From Beverwykella pulmonaria (lineage: Eukaryota > Ascomycota > Dothideomycetes > Pleosporales > Melanommataceae), in assembly GCA_001599595.1 (NCBI GenBank), contig BCHH01000007.1, positions 1,457,785 to 1,521,784 on the forward strand: 64,000 nt of DNA. The letters are read 5' to 3'. The notes below the pieces were generated by a model that saw nothing but the letters and a program-made list of their open reading frames with translations, did no database searches and had not been told where the DNA came from. The translations under genes were made by a program, and so were the position numbers. This document shows positions 43,722 through 55,740 of the stretch, piece after piece; positions within the stretch are counted from its first letter, which is position 1, and each line of letters opens with the position of its first letter.

Positions 43722-45583
43722 ATGGCACAGAGCAACATGAACAACCTGACGACTCTTATAAAGCGGTGCGTATACTGTCCCCCGTGCCCGTAGCAGAGAG
43801 CTGCACTCGATGCGACCATGGCCCAAGCTGGTTCTCACACGCCCGGCCGCCGGCATATCAAGGTCGAAGAATCCCATGTGCTGACGTCCGTCATTCGCAG
43901 GCTTGAGGCTGCCACCTCTAGGCTCGAAGACATTGCGTCGACGTCTATAGGCCTTGACACCGCCGCGGCTGGCCAAACCTCCGCTGGCGTACCCACGCCT
44001 CCCATCACCCAGTCCGAGGCCGTCACGCCCAAAGCCGTCGACAGCTTGCCTTCTTCGATCCAAGCATACGACGCCCTCCTGAACAACGAGCTCAAAGAAT
44101 GGCTGGAGCTGAGCGCCAAATTGGGAGAGGTCATCAACACCCAGGTACGGCGAGCAGAGCAAGCTTCGGAGAAAAGGCTTCTGACTGCGTGAACAGGCAA
44201 AGCATGTGAAGCAGGCTTTCACGGCGCAGCGGCAGTTTCTTCTCGCGGCGACCAAGGCAAGGAAGCCGGACATCCCCACATGGATGGAGACACTACAAGA
44301 CCTCCAGAAAGCTATGCAAGACGTCGAGTCTGTCAAGCAGGAGAACCACGAGCCAACCTTGCGCAATCCCTTGACAATGGTCTCCGACGCTGTAGGAGCT
44401 CTCGCGTGGGTTACATTGGATGAGAGCCAGGGCCAGAAGCCCCGCGACCAGATCTTGGAGCTGCTTGGCGGAGCCCAGATGTACGGCAACAAGGTGCTGA
44501 TGGAATTCAAGGACAAGTATGATATTCACCCACGTATACCGCAATAGCTAACCATTCCAGACCGGACAAAATCGACAATGTCGAGTGGGTCAAGTCGTAC
44601 TACAAGCTGTTCCGGGCGGTTGCCGAATATACCAAGCAGCACCACCCCACCGGGGTCGCGTGGAACAAGAACGGAATTGATGCAAAGGAGGCCATGGAGC
44701 AAGTCAAGAACGCCACCTCCACCCCACCAGTCTCGAACATCCCGCCACCACCACCTCCTCCCCCCCCACCATCAGGAGGAATTCCCCCGCCCCCGGGGCC
44801 TCCTCCGCCGGGCATGCCACCCGCCCCCAAAGTCAAAGCCCCTGCTGCTGATATGGGAGCCGTATTCGACGAGCTAAACAAGGGCGAGTTGGTCACCAAG
44901 GGGCTGAAAAAGGTAGACCCAAGCCAAATGACGCATAAGAACCCGTCGTTGCGAGCTGCCGCCCCTGTACCATCCCGGAGTGACAGCTCGGGCTCGCTGC
45001 GGAGCAAGAGCCCGGCTCCTCCAGGGAAGAAGCCAAAGCCGGAGAGCATGCGGCAGAAGAAGCCGCCAAAGAAGGAGCTAGATGGCAACAGGTGGATAAT
45101 AGTAAGTATGCTGCTGATCTACGTAAAGTCGAGGCTGATAGGTTGCAGGACAACTACGACAACCCCGGCGAGGTCCTTGAAATCGAGGCTGAGGCCCACC
45201 AGTCGATCCTCATCTCGCGTTGCAAGAACACGACGATTCGCATCAACGGCAAGGCCAACGCTCTTTCCCTGGACAACTCGTCGCGCACTTCTCTGGTCGT
45301 CGACTCGCTCGTTAGCTCGATTGATGTGATCAAGTGCCCGAACTTTGCTCTACAGGTGCTCGGTACGCTACCAACCTTGCTTCTGGACCAGGTTGACGGC
45401 GCCTCGATATACCTCTCCAAGGACTCCCTCAACACGGAAATCTTCTCGAGCAAATCCAGCAGTGTCAACATCAACTTACCCACCGCGGACGATGATTTTA
45501 AGGAAAACGCGATTCCGGAGCAGATCAGGAGCTATGTTCAAAACGGGCAGTTGGTTCACGAGATCGTGGAACATGCCGGATAG
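43722..45583 (+). CDS. adenylyl cyclase-associated protein (CAP/Srv2)
   Basis: Actin-turnover and cAMP-signalling protein of about 527 residues from five exons (43722-43765, 43901-44144, 44197-44516, 44561-45101, 45149-45583). The first exon encodes only MAQSNMNNLTTLIK plus part of Arg. Joined to LEAATSRLEDIA it makes the RLE cyclase-binding coiled coil. The helical folded domain spans about 60-215 (AYDALLNNELKEWLELSAKL, VKSYYKLFRAVAEYTKQHHP). Two polyproline runs follow (about 245-270, profilin and SH3 ligands), then a WH2-like basic region. The C-terminal beta-helix CARP domain starts at WIIDNYDNP and binds ADP-actin. The intron before exon 2 holds an ATG frame that is only a shadow. Intron 3 is 44 nt. 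Cortical actin patches are the expected site. Confidence 0.95.
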
Positions 45584-46020
45584 ACGTTTTGTATTATAAG
45601 CTGTATCTGCTTGTTTTGTGTGTCGACGGTTTGGGTATCGAGTTAGCTTTGCAGCATTGGGTGGAGTTTGACAAATATATGTTCCACGGCGTGGGAGACC
45701 TCTTTTGCCCCCTTGATACCTCTGTACTATCAAGTTTGCCGTAAGCATTCTCTGCTACCTGTTCGATGAATTTGATCTTGTAATACTTATCAATGCTTGT
45801 CGATGCTTGCGAATTTCCTGATGCTTTGCCTCCTAGAGAAATAGAGTGGTACCTGGCGATCGCAGTGGTTTTCAGAAGTTGTTCAAGCACGTGCGGCTCG
45901 GTCCGAGAGTGACCCAATTGAAGATGGAGAAACGGGGTCAATGATCTGGGTATGTAGATAAACCAGGCTCGACATTGGATCTCCGACGTCTACCTCCACT
46001 ACTTCATTAATCTTTTAGAA
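45584..46020. other. spacer between CAP and the second DUF7730-like gene
   Basis: 3' UTR of CAP and the promoter of the next gene. Nothing else recognised. Confidence 0.5.
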
Positions 46021-47371
46021 ATGTCCGCCATTTTGCGCAGTCTCTATCGAGCCGGCAAATATATCCTCTCCCTCCTTACCCACGCGCACATCCGTATACG
46101 TAATTATATCTATCACATCCCTCCCCTCTTCTCGTCTCCGCTTTCGACGCAGATCATCCGGCCGTGGAAATGGTTGTGGAGAAGGTATGAACAGGAAATA
46201 AGGAAGAAATGGCATCCGAGCACAAAGTGCAGACTTCACACGTCGAGACTTGAACGCGTGAGTGGGTGGGATTGGATCAAGCAGGGACGGTGGGCAACGT
46301 CGTGGGTTGATTGGGGGTTCTGTGCGTGGGAGAGACGGAAGGATAAGAGGCCGCCGGTAGTGAGCCGGAGGAAGAGTCTGAGTCTAGAGGTGGATGGCGA
46401 AAGGGGGAGAGAGGGGGTGAGGGTGTTGTGCGGGCAAGAGAAGAGCATTTTCTTCAGGCTGCCAGCAGAGTTGAGGAATAGGGTTTATGCAGAGATGTTT
46501 GAGAAGGAGGGGAGAGTGTATATTGGGTTGGTGCGAAATAAACTGAGGTGTCACAAAACTATTTTGGATGAGCAGAAGAACATGCAGCTCACAGACAGGT
46601 GTGGGATGGGCGTTCTACCTATAATAGTGACGTGCAGGAAGGTGTAAGTACCCCCTCCCCTATTTCCCCTCTCCTACCACCCTGGCTCTTCCGTTGTGAA
46701 AACCCATATACCAACCTTTACCGTCCAGATACACCGAGACCATCACCCTTCTCTATTCAACACCAACCTTCACATTCACGCACCCCTCCACCTTCCTCGC
46801 CTTCTCATATCTAATCCCGGAGCCGTGCTTCCACGCCATACAAACCATGATCCTCGACTTCATGAACGATGTCCCACCACCCGTGGTGCCGATCTGGAGA
46901 AATTCGATGTGGCAGTATATTCAACTGGGCAGAAAGGTCGAGTACCACGTTGTACACACGTGCTCTCACGCGAAATTCTTCAACAAAGCGCTCGAGAACC
47001 TCCCCCCAACAACGCCGACAGACATAAGTAAAGGTGACAAGGGGGTGGCGCAGAATTTCTGGCTCGCTATTGCTGCCATCTTACCCCTCATGAAGAATCT
47101 ATCCAATCTGCATGTCTCGGCAGGAGAGGTTATATCTTTCATCACCGACCCCTTGACGCCTCTCGTTGAGCGGGGCCGGGGGATGAAGAGGTTGACGGTG
47201 GAGCGTATAGGTTCGAATGGGAGTATTGTGCAAGTGTGGAGGGAGGTGTGGGATGCTGGGCTTGAGGGTGGGGTGGGAGATGGGATGGTTATGGGGGCAT
47301 GGAGGAGGACAGGAAAGCATAGCGAGGCTTGGGAGACACTGTCGATTTTCGGAGGTTGGATTGGGTGGTGA
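46021..47371 (+). CDS. DUF7730-like fungal protein (second copy)
   Basis: Two exons (46021-46643 and 46729-47371) give about 421 residues. The N-terminal 140 residues are basic and Trp-rich. IFFRLPAELRNRVYAEMFEK is the F-box-like start of the domain. VTCRKVYTETITLLYSTPTF follows, with the intron inside the Val-Tyr step. The rest includes FLAFSYLIPEPCFHAIQ, FWLAIAAILPLMKNLSNLHV and a Gly/Trp-rich end. Layout and intron position match the gene at 30208-31244, although overall similarity is low. A 20-base G tract follows 25 bp after the stop. The family has no known function. Confidence 0.75.
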
Positions 47372-47396
47372 GGGTAAGGTTTGGATGGGGAGGAAA

Positions 47397-47416
47397 GGGG
47401 GGGGGGGGGGGGGGGG
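47397..47416. repeat. poly(G) tract, 20 G
   Basis: Twenty consecutive G residues are followed by TTGTTGAG and a run of T. The tract lies 25 bp after the stop of the DUF7730-like gene. Its length in the assembly may be inexact. Confidence 0.9.
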
Positions 47417-48508
47417 TTGTTGAGGGGGTTTTTTTAGAGAGAGGGAAAGGGAGCGTAATTCAATTGAATCTGTCTGTCTATTGAATCTAGACTGGAGGAA
47501 TACGTATGTAAACGCCAAAGTCAAAACGTCAAAGTTAAAACGCCATAGACTAAACGCTGTAGTCCATTCCGCTAAACTGTCAACTACCTCCGAGCCCGAG
47601 ATCTAGAAGACGCCGTCTATCTCTGGTGTATACGCGAGCATATTATCATGCGAATGGGCCAGCAATACTTGACGTCGAACTTGTTGTCGTAGCTCTTGCG
47701 CTATACCTCAGTTGGCAAATTTCTCGTAGAATTAGAGAAAGGTTGCTTATGAAGGAATCTATCAAGCACACATGCCATTCACAGGTGTTTTGAGCAGGCA
47801 GAATTCCCGTGGCTACCGCCCTGCTCGATGCAGTACTTATGGTCGCATGCTACACGGTATTCTCAACGAGCATCAGGCACTTTGCTGTTAATGTGTCTGT
47901 GATATGAGAGTGGATTTCAGGTGGCTAGCTACTTGGATTAAAGAATCTGGAATTCTTTGAAGTAGTGTTGCTGGAGAAAACGGGCCGCGATTAGGAAGTG
48001 ATGTTCGGTTGTCTTGGATCGGCTTAAGAATAAGAGTGGACAGTGAGCCTGACGACAGACAGCGGGAAACCTGCCCAGGCTCCGAGAGTTTTGCATTATG
48101 GCTGACGAAAGCTACGTCTTTGCTTAAAAAGAAATATAAGACGCCTTGGCTACCTTTCCTAAACTCCAGAGACTCGCGTTCGCACATATACGGCTCAAGC
48201 GTGGCAGCAGGTCATCGCTCTTGATGAAGCTCCAGAGGTTGAATTCAGACACCATGGTTGCTTAACCCCGGCCGCATCTCCCATCCTTACCGAATTACAA
48301 GAGTGATAAGGAGGTCAAGCATACGAAGGTAGCCGCTCGGGGGGTACATTTAATGGATACGTGTCAGATGTGCCATCATAATATGCGGGTGAGATATGCA
48401 CGCCGATATGCTGGATGTTCTGTGCTTGGATAAGAGGAGGGCCCGATGCGGCATTGACGAGATATTAAACTTTCCAGCGTCAGCCGACTCTGCTGGATTG
48501 TATATGTC

Positions 48509-48530
48509 AGAGAGAGAGAGAGAGAGAGAG
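48509..48530. repeat. AG dinucleotide microsatellite, 11 units
   Basis: Eleven perfect AG repeats in intergenic sequence. Confidence 0.9.
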
Positions 48531-48801
48531 TCATGCAGCAAAGATCGGATCAAGACATGTTGTCCAGGTATGCATCGCTGTAATGAAACCTACTCTATCT
48601 TTTCATATTTCGACCAGTGGGCAAAAAGGGATTGCTTCAGAAGTACAATGCTTCCTGTTGGTTTCACAGGGCTATTGCAATAGCAATGGGGTTCTCAAAA
48701 GGGGTAATAAATCGTTGTGTCTGTCTATCTTGAAGCGGTGCAGCAGAGGGAATACCATCCACCTCACCGCCGCGTGCACTAGCCTAGTATGGCTAGTTCC
48801 C

Positions 48802-48884
48802 CACGTGTCCACACGTGATTGGTACCTCCACACGTGATCCATACATCCCACGTGATCTACACGTGATCTACACATCAACACGTG
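48802..48884. promoter_or_regulatory. cluster of six CACGTG palindromes
   Basis: CACGTG occurs at 48802, 48812, 48831, 48849, 48860 and 48879. Five of the six are followed by AT, giving a repeated CACGTGAT, the core bound by bHLH factors such as Cbf1, Pho4 and SREBP types. A TATA-like CTATATAC lies near 48896, and a 15-codon plus-strand frame starts at 48938. The cluster points toward the 3' end of EAF7, so it may drive an antisense or non-coding transcript, or act at a distance. Confidence 0.6.
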
Positions 48885-49074
48885 ATTCCCACATTCTATA
48901 TACTCCCGACACTTCCTTTAGACTTCGATTCGTGACATGATCGTGGCGCTTAGAAAGCTCCATTACAGGTCCCCATGTCGATAGCAGCTGTAGTAATGTC
49001 CCCTAACGCCGAAATAAAGATCTGGGTATCATCGCAACCTTTCCTATCCATAATATACAGCGCTTGTACCCCTC

Positions 49075-49995
49075 TTATCGTTTCCTCGTCCGCTTGGGGA
49101 CCGGCTTCGTCTGTGCGCTACTCCGGTTTGTTCTTCGCGTGCTCGGGGCTGTGACTTCTTCGGATTCGACGCTCTCTTCTTCTCCTTCATCTGATTCTTC
49201 CTCCTCCTCTGCCGACTCAGTTTCTGCAGACTGGGCCTTGGTGTTTTTGGCAGCTTGCCCGGCTTTTGCCGTCTTCCCACTCTTCGCCGCCGCTCTGCTT
49301 GCGCGCGTATTCTTCGCATTCTTCGGAGGCGTGGCGTCCATGACGCTCTCTGTTTTCTGCGATCTGGCGCCTTCTGGTAGCTCCTTGAGCAGCCCCATTC
49401 CGGGCTGATATAGCATCTTGTCGTCTTCGGTGGGCATCAGAGGCGGGGACGAAGACAGGACGGATCCAGGGCCGTGGAATCGTTTCTGCCAGAGTAGGTC
49501 GCCATAGTCTTCCTCGGGCAGCTCAAAGTCGAGTATGTTGGCGGCTTCCTCGGCATCTACGGGATCGGGCTCGCTGCCAAATGCGTATGCGTTCTCGCGC
49601 TCGTCGAGGGCCTGGAGGTCGTAGAGCTGGTGGAGCTTGCGCCAGATGCCGGGGATGCGCGTGTGCGGGGTCTCTTCGGTCACGAAGCCGTGGGAGCGCA
49701 TGTTGTTGTGTATCGAGATAATGCGGAAGTGCTTGTGCATGCCTGTCCATTCTCAGCTTAGCAGAGGTCTGCCTCGCAACCGAAGCTCCTCACCTGTTGG
49801 CTTCCATTTCATCATGCTCTTGAAGAGCTGTGTCTCCTGGTCATCGGTCCACGGGTCGTTGAGCAGGTTTTCATCCTGTGGGGAAGTTTGGTTCTGCGAT
49901 TGTGTCGCAGGTCCGGTCTCTTGTGGTGTCTTGGGCTGGCTTTCCGCGAGAGGTGTCGAGGCCGCGCTGGCCTTTGCTCGCTTCCGTGGGGGCAT
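49075..49995 (-). CDS. EAF7: NuA4 histone acetyltransferase subunit Eaf7
   Basis: Two exons (49995-49794 and 49742-49075) give about 289 residues. The N-terminus is a basic MPPRKRAKAS followed by a polar linker. The Eaf7/MRGBP domain then spans about 45-115: WTDDQETQLFKSMMKWKPTG joins MHKHFRIISIHNNMRSHGF across the intron, then HTRIPGIWRKLHQLYDLQAL. The C-terminal half is Lys/Ala-rich, then strongly acidic (EEEEESDEGEEES), and ends in a basic KPVPKRTRKR. Eaf7 belongs to NuA4 and to the Eaf3-Eaf5-Eaf7 (TINTIN) module, which binds chromatin during transcription elongation. It is divergent from the GCP6-like gene with 244 bp between start codons. Confidence 0.92.
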
Positions 49996-50239
49996 TGCGG
50001 ACGCTGTGTGCCGCTGAAGCGTGATAGATTGATGTTTTTGTGATGGCGAGAGGGTGCACGGGTGGATGCAGAATGGCTGTCGCAGTAAGGTTGATGGACG
50101 AGATGGCGGGTGTGAATTGACGATGCAAGTGAGGTGCAGGGATGGGAATTGTCGCGTAGGGCTGCAGGTGAACTTGGGCGTCATGCCGAGGCTGCTCCGA
50201 ACCACCTCCACCTCCACCCCGCCCCAATGGCACGCCAAC

Positions 50240-53084
50240 ATGGACGACGACTTGGTTCACGATGTCTTTGCGACCGATAGTCTGTGGAAGTCCTCTGCGC
50301 TCTTCCAGGACCCATCCGCATACGAGTCCTCCTTATTTGCGCCGCTGCAGCTGGATGGTATGTTTTTTGACGCGAAAAGCACGCGTCGACTGTTATTGAC
50401 GGCATGCAGTCCCCTCCATCAAGCTCAGCCACCCGTATGCCCCAAAAGAACCCCTCGACCGCGAGCTCAGGCTGCCCGACTTGGAGACTTTTGAGTTTGG
50501 GCCGCTTGTAGAGCTTGAAAGTCTCGATGCGTCTTCGCTTTCCGCCGACACCGCGCCCCTGGAAGAAGAGGAGGATATCTGGCACATTGCGCTGGAACTG
50601 GGACCCGCGAATAAAGATGTAGCCTTCTTCACCTGGGAAGCCTTTGAAAGACCTGGGAACGCTCCGCAACATACTCCCTATATTACTGAATCGGGGCCAG
50701 ACGCTTTCGATGCAGCGCTGACCAAAGATGATGGAAAGGTCGACACCGGCAGAATCGTGAAGGGCAATGTTCTTTTGGATTCGCTGTGGAATCTTGGACT
50801 TGGCCGATCCTCGATCCTCTTCAGCTTCAATCCGCAATTACGGACTTTTGTACCTGCCATTGCTGATGGACGCGCATCTGGGCTTAGTCTTGCTGCTGCC
50901 CAGAGCCTAACGAACCAGTTTATCCACACGGGGAACACCTTCCTGTATCTCAGATCCTTTGTCGAGTCCGCCTTTGCTTCCGCCACTTCGATCCCCGCCA
51001 GAGTAGCGCTGGCCACGTGCGTGTCGACCATTTTATCCACCTTTGAGGATCACCTGGGCCGGCACTCGCGAAACATCGCCTCGCTACTGCAACTGCAACG
51101 GCTCTTTGCAAAACCGCGGGACATATTAACTCACATCGCTCGCATCGTAGGCGCTGTCAAACACGCCCAGACGAACGAACATTTATCGTCAATCCTACAT
51201 CACCGCGTTTTGGAACTGGAAGAAGGGGATGAGCACATACGCCGACTGTCGACCGAGATCCTATGTCGAGTGGCAAAGCCCAGCCTGGAACTGGTGGGAG
51301 AATGGATTGGCACCCAGAAGGACCTGCAAATGATGCCAATACAGGATAGGGACAGCTTCATCGCAGCGGAGGAGAACCCAGACGGACAAGGACCACTGGA
51401 GTATGCTTACAAGTCTGAGATGATGCCTCGATTCATTTCGATAGAAGATGGCAACTCCATTTTTGAGACTGGGAATAGCTTGCGTTTTCTGAAGCGTCAC
51501 CACCCGGAACATCCTCTGGCTGCTTTAGACAAGTTCGGTGTTCAGCCTCCTCCCCTGGAATGGAAGTTTGGCTGGCAAGAGATGGAAGAGATTTCAGCCA
51601 AAGCGAAGGCGTACGAAGAGAGCCTCCGGGCGGCTATATTGAACTTCACAGCGGTTTCTCCGAAGATGCCAGAGACGTTCAAGGAACCTACGCCTAGTCA
51701 CGGCCCTGGCATGACGGCCGAAGCAGCTACGCCAGAATCGGAATTCACAAAGTACATTGAGGACTCCGCCCGACTCTTTGACCAAGAACCCCAGCCAGAC
51801 TCCAGTGGTCTGCCAGACGATCTCCAAATACTCACAGAGCAGCTACTCTCCAACTCGATCAGCGCCCAGTCTCCGCAAACCTTCTCTCCCCCAATGTCCA
51901 TAACATCCGCCCTCTCCTTCCGTCCCCTCCTCACTGCGCAAGCAAAACTAATCAACGCGACAACCCTCCGCCTCTTCTTCCGCTCGCACAACCTGCGCAT
52001 GCACCTCTCTCTCCAACGGCAATACCACCTCCTCGGGGACGGCGTCTTCTCCTCGCGCCTGGCATCCGCGCTCTTCGACCCCGAGCGTGAGACTGCAGAA
52101 CGAAGAAAAGGAACAATGCGCAGCGGTGTGCATATGGGGCTGCAGGTGGGGAGCAGGAGTACGTGGCCTCCTGCCAGTTCGGAGCTGAGACTTGCGCTTA
52201 TGGGCGTTCTGAGTGAGAGTTATTACTCCTCCGCCTTGTACTACTCCCACATTTCCGAGACGAGTGAGAAGGCGGGCCGGGGAGACGACGATCTCCCCGG
52301 CCAACTCAATTTCGCCGTCCGCCAGCTAACCGAGCCCGAAATGGAGAAAATAATGAACCCAGACTCGCTTTACGCGCTCGACTTCCTGCGTCTGCAATAC
52401 GTGCCCCCGTCTCCCATCCACCTCGTCATCACCTCTGCCTCGCTCGAAAAATATGACGCCATCTTCAAATTCCTTCTCCGGCTCCTGCGCATGCTCTTCG
52501 TCGTCACTCATCTGCCAAGAGAATATGCCGAGGTAGAAGACAGGAGGTTCAGAGTGGAAGCCCACCACTTTGTCACTCAGCTGGCGAGCTACATTTTCCA
52601 GACGGGGATTGCAGAGCACTGGGATGGCTTTTCGGACTTCGTTGATGGAATCCAAAAGCGTATTGCAGAGGAAGACCGTGAAGGCGAGCTGGGGACGAGG
52701 GTCACGCAGGGCCTGGATAGTATAAGGGGCGCGCACGAGTTGTGTCTCGATGGGATTATGTTCAGCCTACTCCTAAGGCGCCGCCAGAAGAAGGTCATGA
52801 TACTGCTCGAGGAGATTTTCGAGTGTATCCTGCTCTTTGCTAAATTTCAAAATGAGGGAAATAAGGAAAGAGAGAGTGGGCGGAGAGAGGGCGGAGAGGG
52901 AGGGCGTAACGAAAGGAGGGGCGAGTTGTATGCGAAGCTCAAGGGCAAAATCAGAGTGTTTATTAGCGTGACAAGGGGGCTGACGGGGAAGAGGGGGTAT
53001 GGGAAGGGGAAGGGGACTGAAGAGGTGAATACGCTGGAGAGGTTAGGCGTGCTGTTGGAGATGAATGGGTATTTTGCTGCCTGA
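50240..53084 (+). CDS. gamma-tubulin complex component, GCP6/Alp16-like
   Basis: Two exons (50240-50357 and 50410-53084) give about 930 residues. The start MDDDLVHDVFATDSLW joins VPSIKLSHPYAPKEP across a 52-nt intron. The GRIP1-like N-terminal part includes DIWHIALELG and LLDSLWNLGLGRSSILF. The C-terminal GRIP2 part, which contacts gamma-tubulin, has ATTLRLFFRSHNLRMHLSLQ, YHLLGDGVFSSRLASALF and PIHLVITSASLEKYDAIFKF. Length, the long insert between domains and the weak GRIP2 consensus favour GCP5/GCP6 over Spc97/Spc98. The protein would help nucleate microtubules at spindle pole bodies. The tail (about 835-930) is Arg/Gly/Glu-rich. An ATG nine bases upstream is out of frame. Confidence 0.88.
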
Positions 53085-55740
53085 GGGTGAGAGCAGACAG
53101 TGCGGGACCGTACCCGCTTTGGAAGTGTTTGACAAATTTTTATTCTCAGACATAAAAATCCCGTTTTATTCCGTGCCTGACGATTCTGGGCTTCAATGCG
53201 GACACTACCAAATAAAAGACTAACTCTACTAAACCCTTGGACAGCGCAAAGCAGAGCAGTGACTACGGGCTCAAGCGGTACGTTTATTCAGCCTTGTTTA
53301 TATCGTTTGATCGCGCTTCCAATGCGCTCTTCTCTTGCTCGCCAGCCTGCCGACTACGCATAGCCTCTTAGCCCTCGACAGAAAGCCCACGAGGGAGCAT
53401 GAAAGAAGGGAAAATAACCTGTTTCCATACCGCAGGAAAGACCTACTACATCACCTATGCTATTCAGACTAGTCTAGCAAGAACTCAAAAGAAGCAAAGG
53501 TTGTGCTGCAAAGTCCTGCAGTGCCTGGAAGAGAGAACTTTGGCGTTGTAGCGGAGCTGGCCGGAATCATGCTTCGAGGATAGTAGGCCCTTCTTCATGA
53601 GGGGGAGCGAATTCAGGTAGTGCTGCTTTTCTTCATGTTGGGCCCAGTTGATGGGGCTATGTGTGGAGTTGATGCTGATATGTTTACAGCTGATTGGGGT
53701 GCGAGTGAGAAGCATGGCATGTGCTGGCATTTGAATGGACTTCCTGGCGATTGGGCCGGTTGTGGCGCAAAGGGAGGATTCGGTGAGTAAATGGGGAGCC
53801 GTGAAGGTTTATGTTGGTGAGAATCAGTGGGGTGTTGATAGTCACGAGGCACGTCACCAAAACCACGTGGAATCGCTTCTGGCACCTGCCTGCCTAAGAG
53901 CATATTCCTGTTGATGAGAATAAAATCAACTCTGCCCTGAAGGATGCTTTCACATGCGCCAGGAGCGGGTGAGGGGTTAGCAGTAGAATATGACCTCGTC
54001 TTTACATTCACCCCTCGCAATCTGCCCGTCTGTGACCTGTGTGGGTCTGAGCGACTCATCACCACCATACATCTTCAACCGCGGTATAATAAATTGAATA
54101 TCAGAGGCCCCCAAGACTATTGCACTTGGTCGGCGGATGCTCATGCCCTTTTATCGCATAGCAGAGCATTGGGCCCCAACTGGCGGTGTTGAGGGCGCAG
54201 AGATCGGTCCGCCTTTTTTTTGGCTTCGAGCTGTTGGAGCTCGTGTTTCGATCATGCGGTGGTCTGGCAGGAGCGTGAACGGTAGCGGCTCTGCTGGTGT
54301 GGTTGAGACCATGCTCGTGACGGGACTAGACCCTGAGTGCGTGGTGGTTGGAAACCTTGGAAGGGGTTGTGAGAGCGGGGGCGTGGTTGTTGCATGACCT
54401 CACTTCTTTGTTTTCTCGTTGGCAGGGGTGAACTGTACGTCTGGAAGCGCTAGTTGAAATAGGCTCCTAGCTGCAGATGTGTCGCTTGCCATTGTAGAAG
54501 CAGAGGCCAATGCGCCTCTATTTTGTTATCTTCGCTAGAAGGAAGCCGTGAACCAGCACTGTTCTTCGAAATAAAACAAGAGCGAGGTGGAGGAGCCACG
54601 ATTGCAAACCACGAGTCCACAATGGGTGGATCCACCGAGCCATTGTGATTCGGATGGAAGAAGCCCTTCGATGTCGTGATGGTGTTGCGGCTGTCGCTTT
54701 GCTGCTAATTGGGCGGATGGCCGTAGCTTGGGGGTGGGGTTGTTGAAGTCACCATTTTCGTCCTTTATCTTCCTCATCGGTTATCGTCAACTCGCGCTTG
54801 CTACATTTGGACCCTGTTTGGCTTCGTTGGAAAGCCATTCATTCCTTGATTCTGTCGCGAATTTCGAGCAACTAGTGCAAGCGCTGGTGCTGGCGCCGAA
54901 ATGTGTGCGAGGTGCATCGTGAGGTGCCCGCTTCCACCCGTGGCATCCGCTGGGTTGCTCCTTCTGTGCAATGGCTTGCTTCTGATGAAGGCAGTTGCGA
55001 GGCTCAGCTCTTGGTTAATTACTGGCTGAAAGGATTCGATAGAGGGGAATAGCGCAGGCCGTCCAACTTGTTTCATGCACGGATGTGGCTGACCTTTAAG
55101 CGAATGCATGGTAATTATTGGCAAGATTCCGCAACCGGCCGCCAGATCGCCATTGAGCTCGGACGCGAGGGAAAAGGGAGCTGGCCGATAGACGGCGGAG
55201 AGAGGCAAGCAAAGCGCTGCTGAAGAGGTGAGATGGACGGTTGCTGTCCCCAACGGCGCGCCTGCTCGTGGCCTCCCGCGAAGCAAGCCCAAGTGCGCTC
55301 TCGGCGCCGGACGCTCCAGGTGCGACGCCTCAAATTCGTCATTGTCGCTCTCCCCTGATCCCTGCGGCAGCTCCGCAGAGATCGCGCGTGGTGCAAGCCA
55401 TATCAGGCACAATTCTTCCCAATAACTACACCCCCAACACTCCTCGTCCTCTCCTCCTCATTCTCTCGTGCCCTCGAGGTGTCGCCGCCGTCCCGCCATC
55501 CCCCCCACGGTCACTTGTCGCAGCAGCCCCAACCCATCCGGTCGTTTCTTGAAGGACAGCAAAAATTCATTCGTTTCTCCTTGGCGCTTGCGTACCTCCG
55601 TTCCGCTCCCAACACGCTCGCGCCCGCTCTGTACGCCTGGAAAGCCTAAGGGCACCCCGCCACCACGCCCACAGGAAGGAACACTGGAAGACCCCCTGAC
55701 AGCAGGCGCGACGGAGCTGTGCAGTGCACGCGAGGATTAA
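53085..55740. other. long non-coding region ahead of BST1
   Basis: 2.66 kb with no gene I can support. It starts with the 3' UTR of the GCP6-like gene and ends in a C-rich leader for BST1. A 151-codon minus-strand frame at 53613-54068 has no family features or splice support. Confidence 0.45.

Larger units (their letters stand above)
47372..49074. other. repeat-bearing intergenic region
   Basis: 1.7 kb with no supported gene. It holds a G20 tract, an AG microsatellite and the CACGTG cluster, listed separately. The middle (47500-48350) is featureless at reading level. Confidence 0.5.

Noticed and set aside
43818..43900. ATG frame starting MAQAGSHTPG as the start of CAP
   Set aside because: It lies inside the first intron. 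The upstream exon (43722-43765) joined to LEAATSRLED gives the conserved CAP N-terminus.
53613..54068. 151-codon minus-strand frame
   Set aside because: Low-complexity Pro/Ser content and no neighbouring exons or motifs. Expected by chance in GC-balanced DNA of this size.
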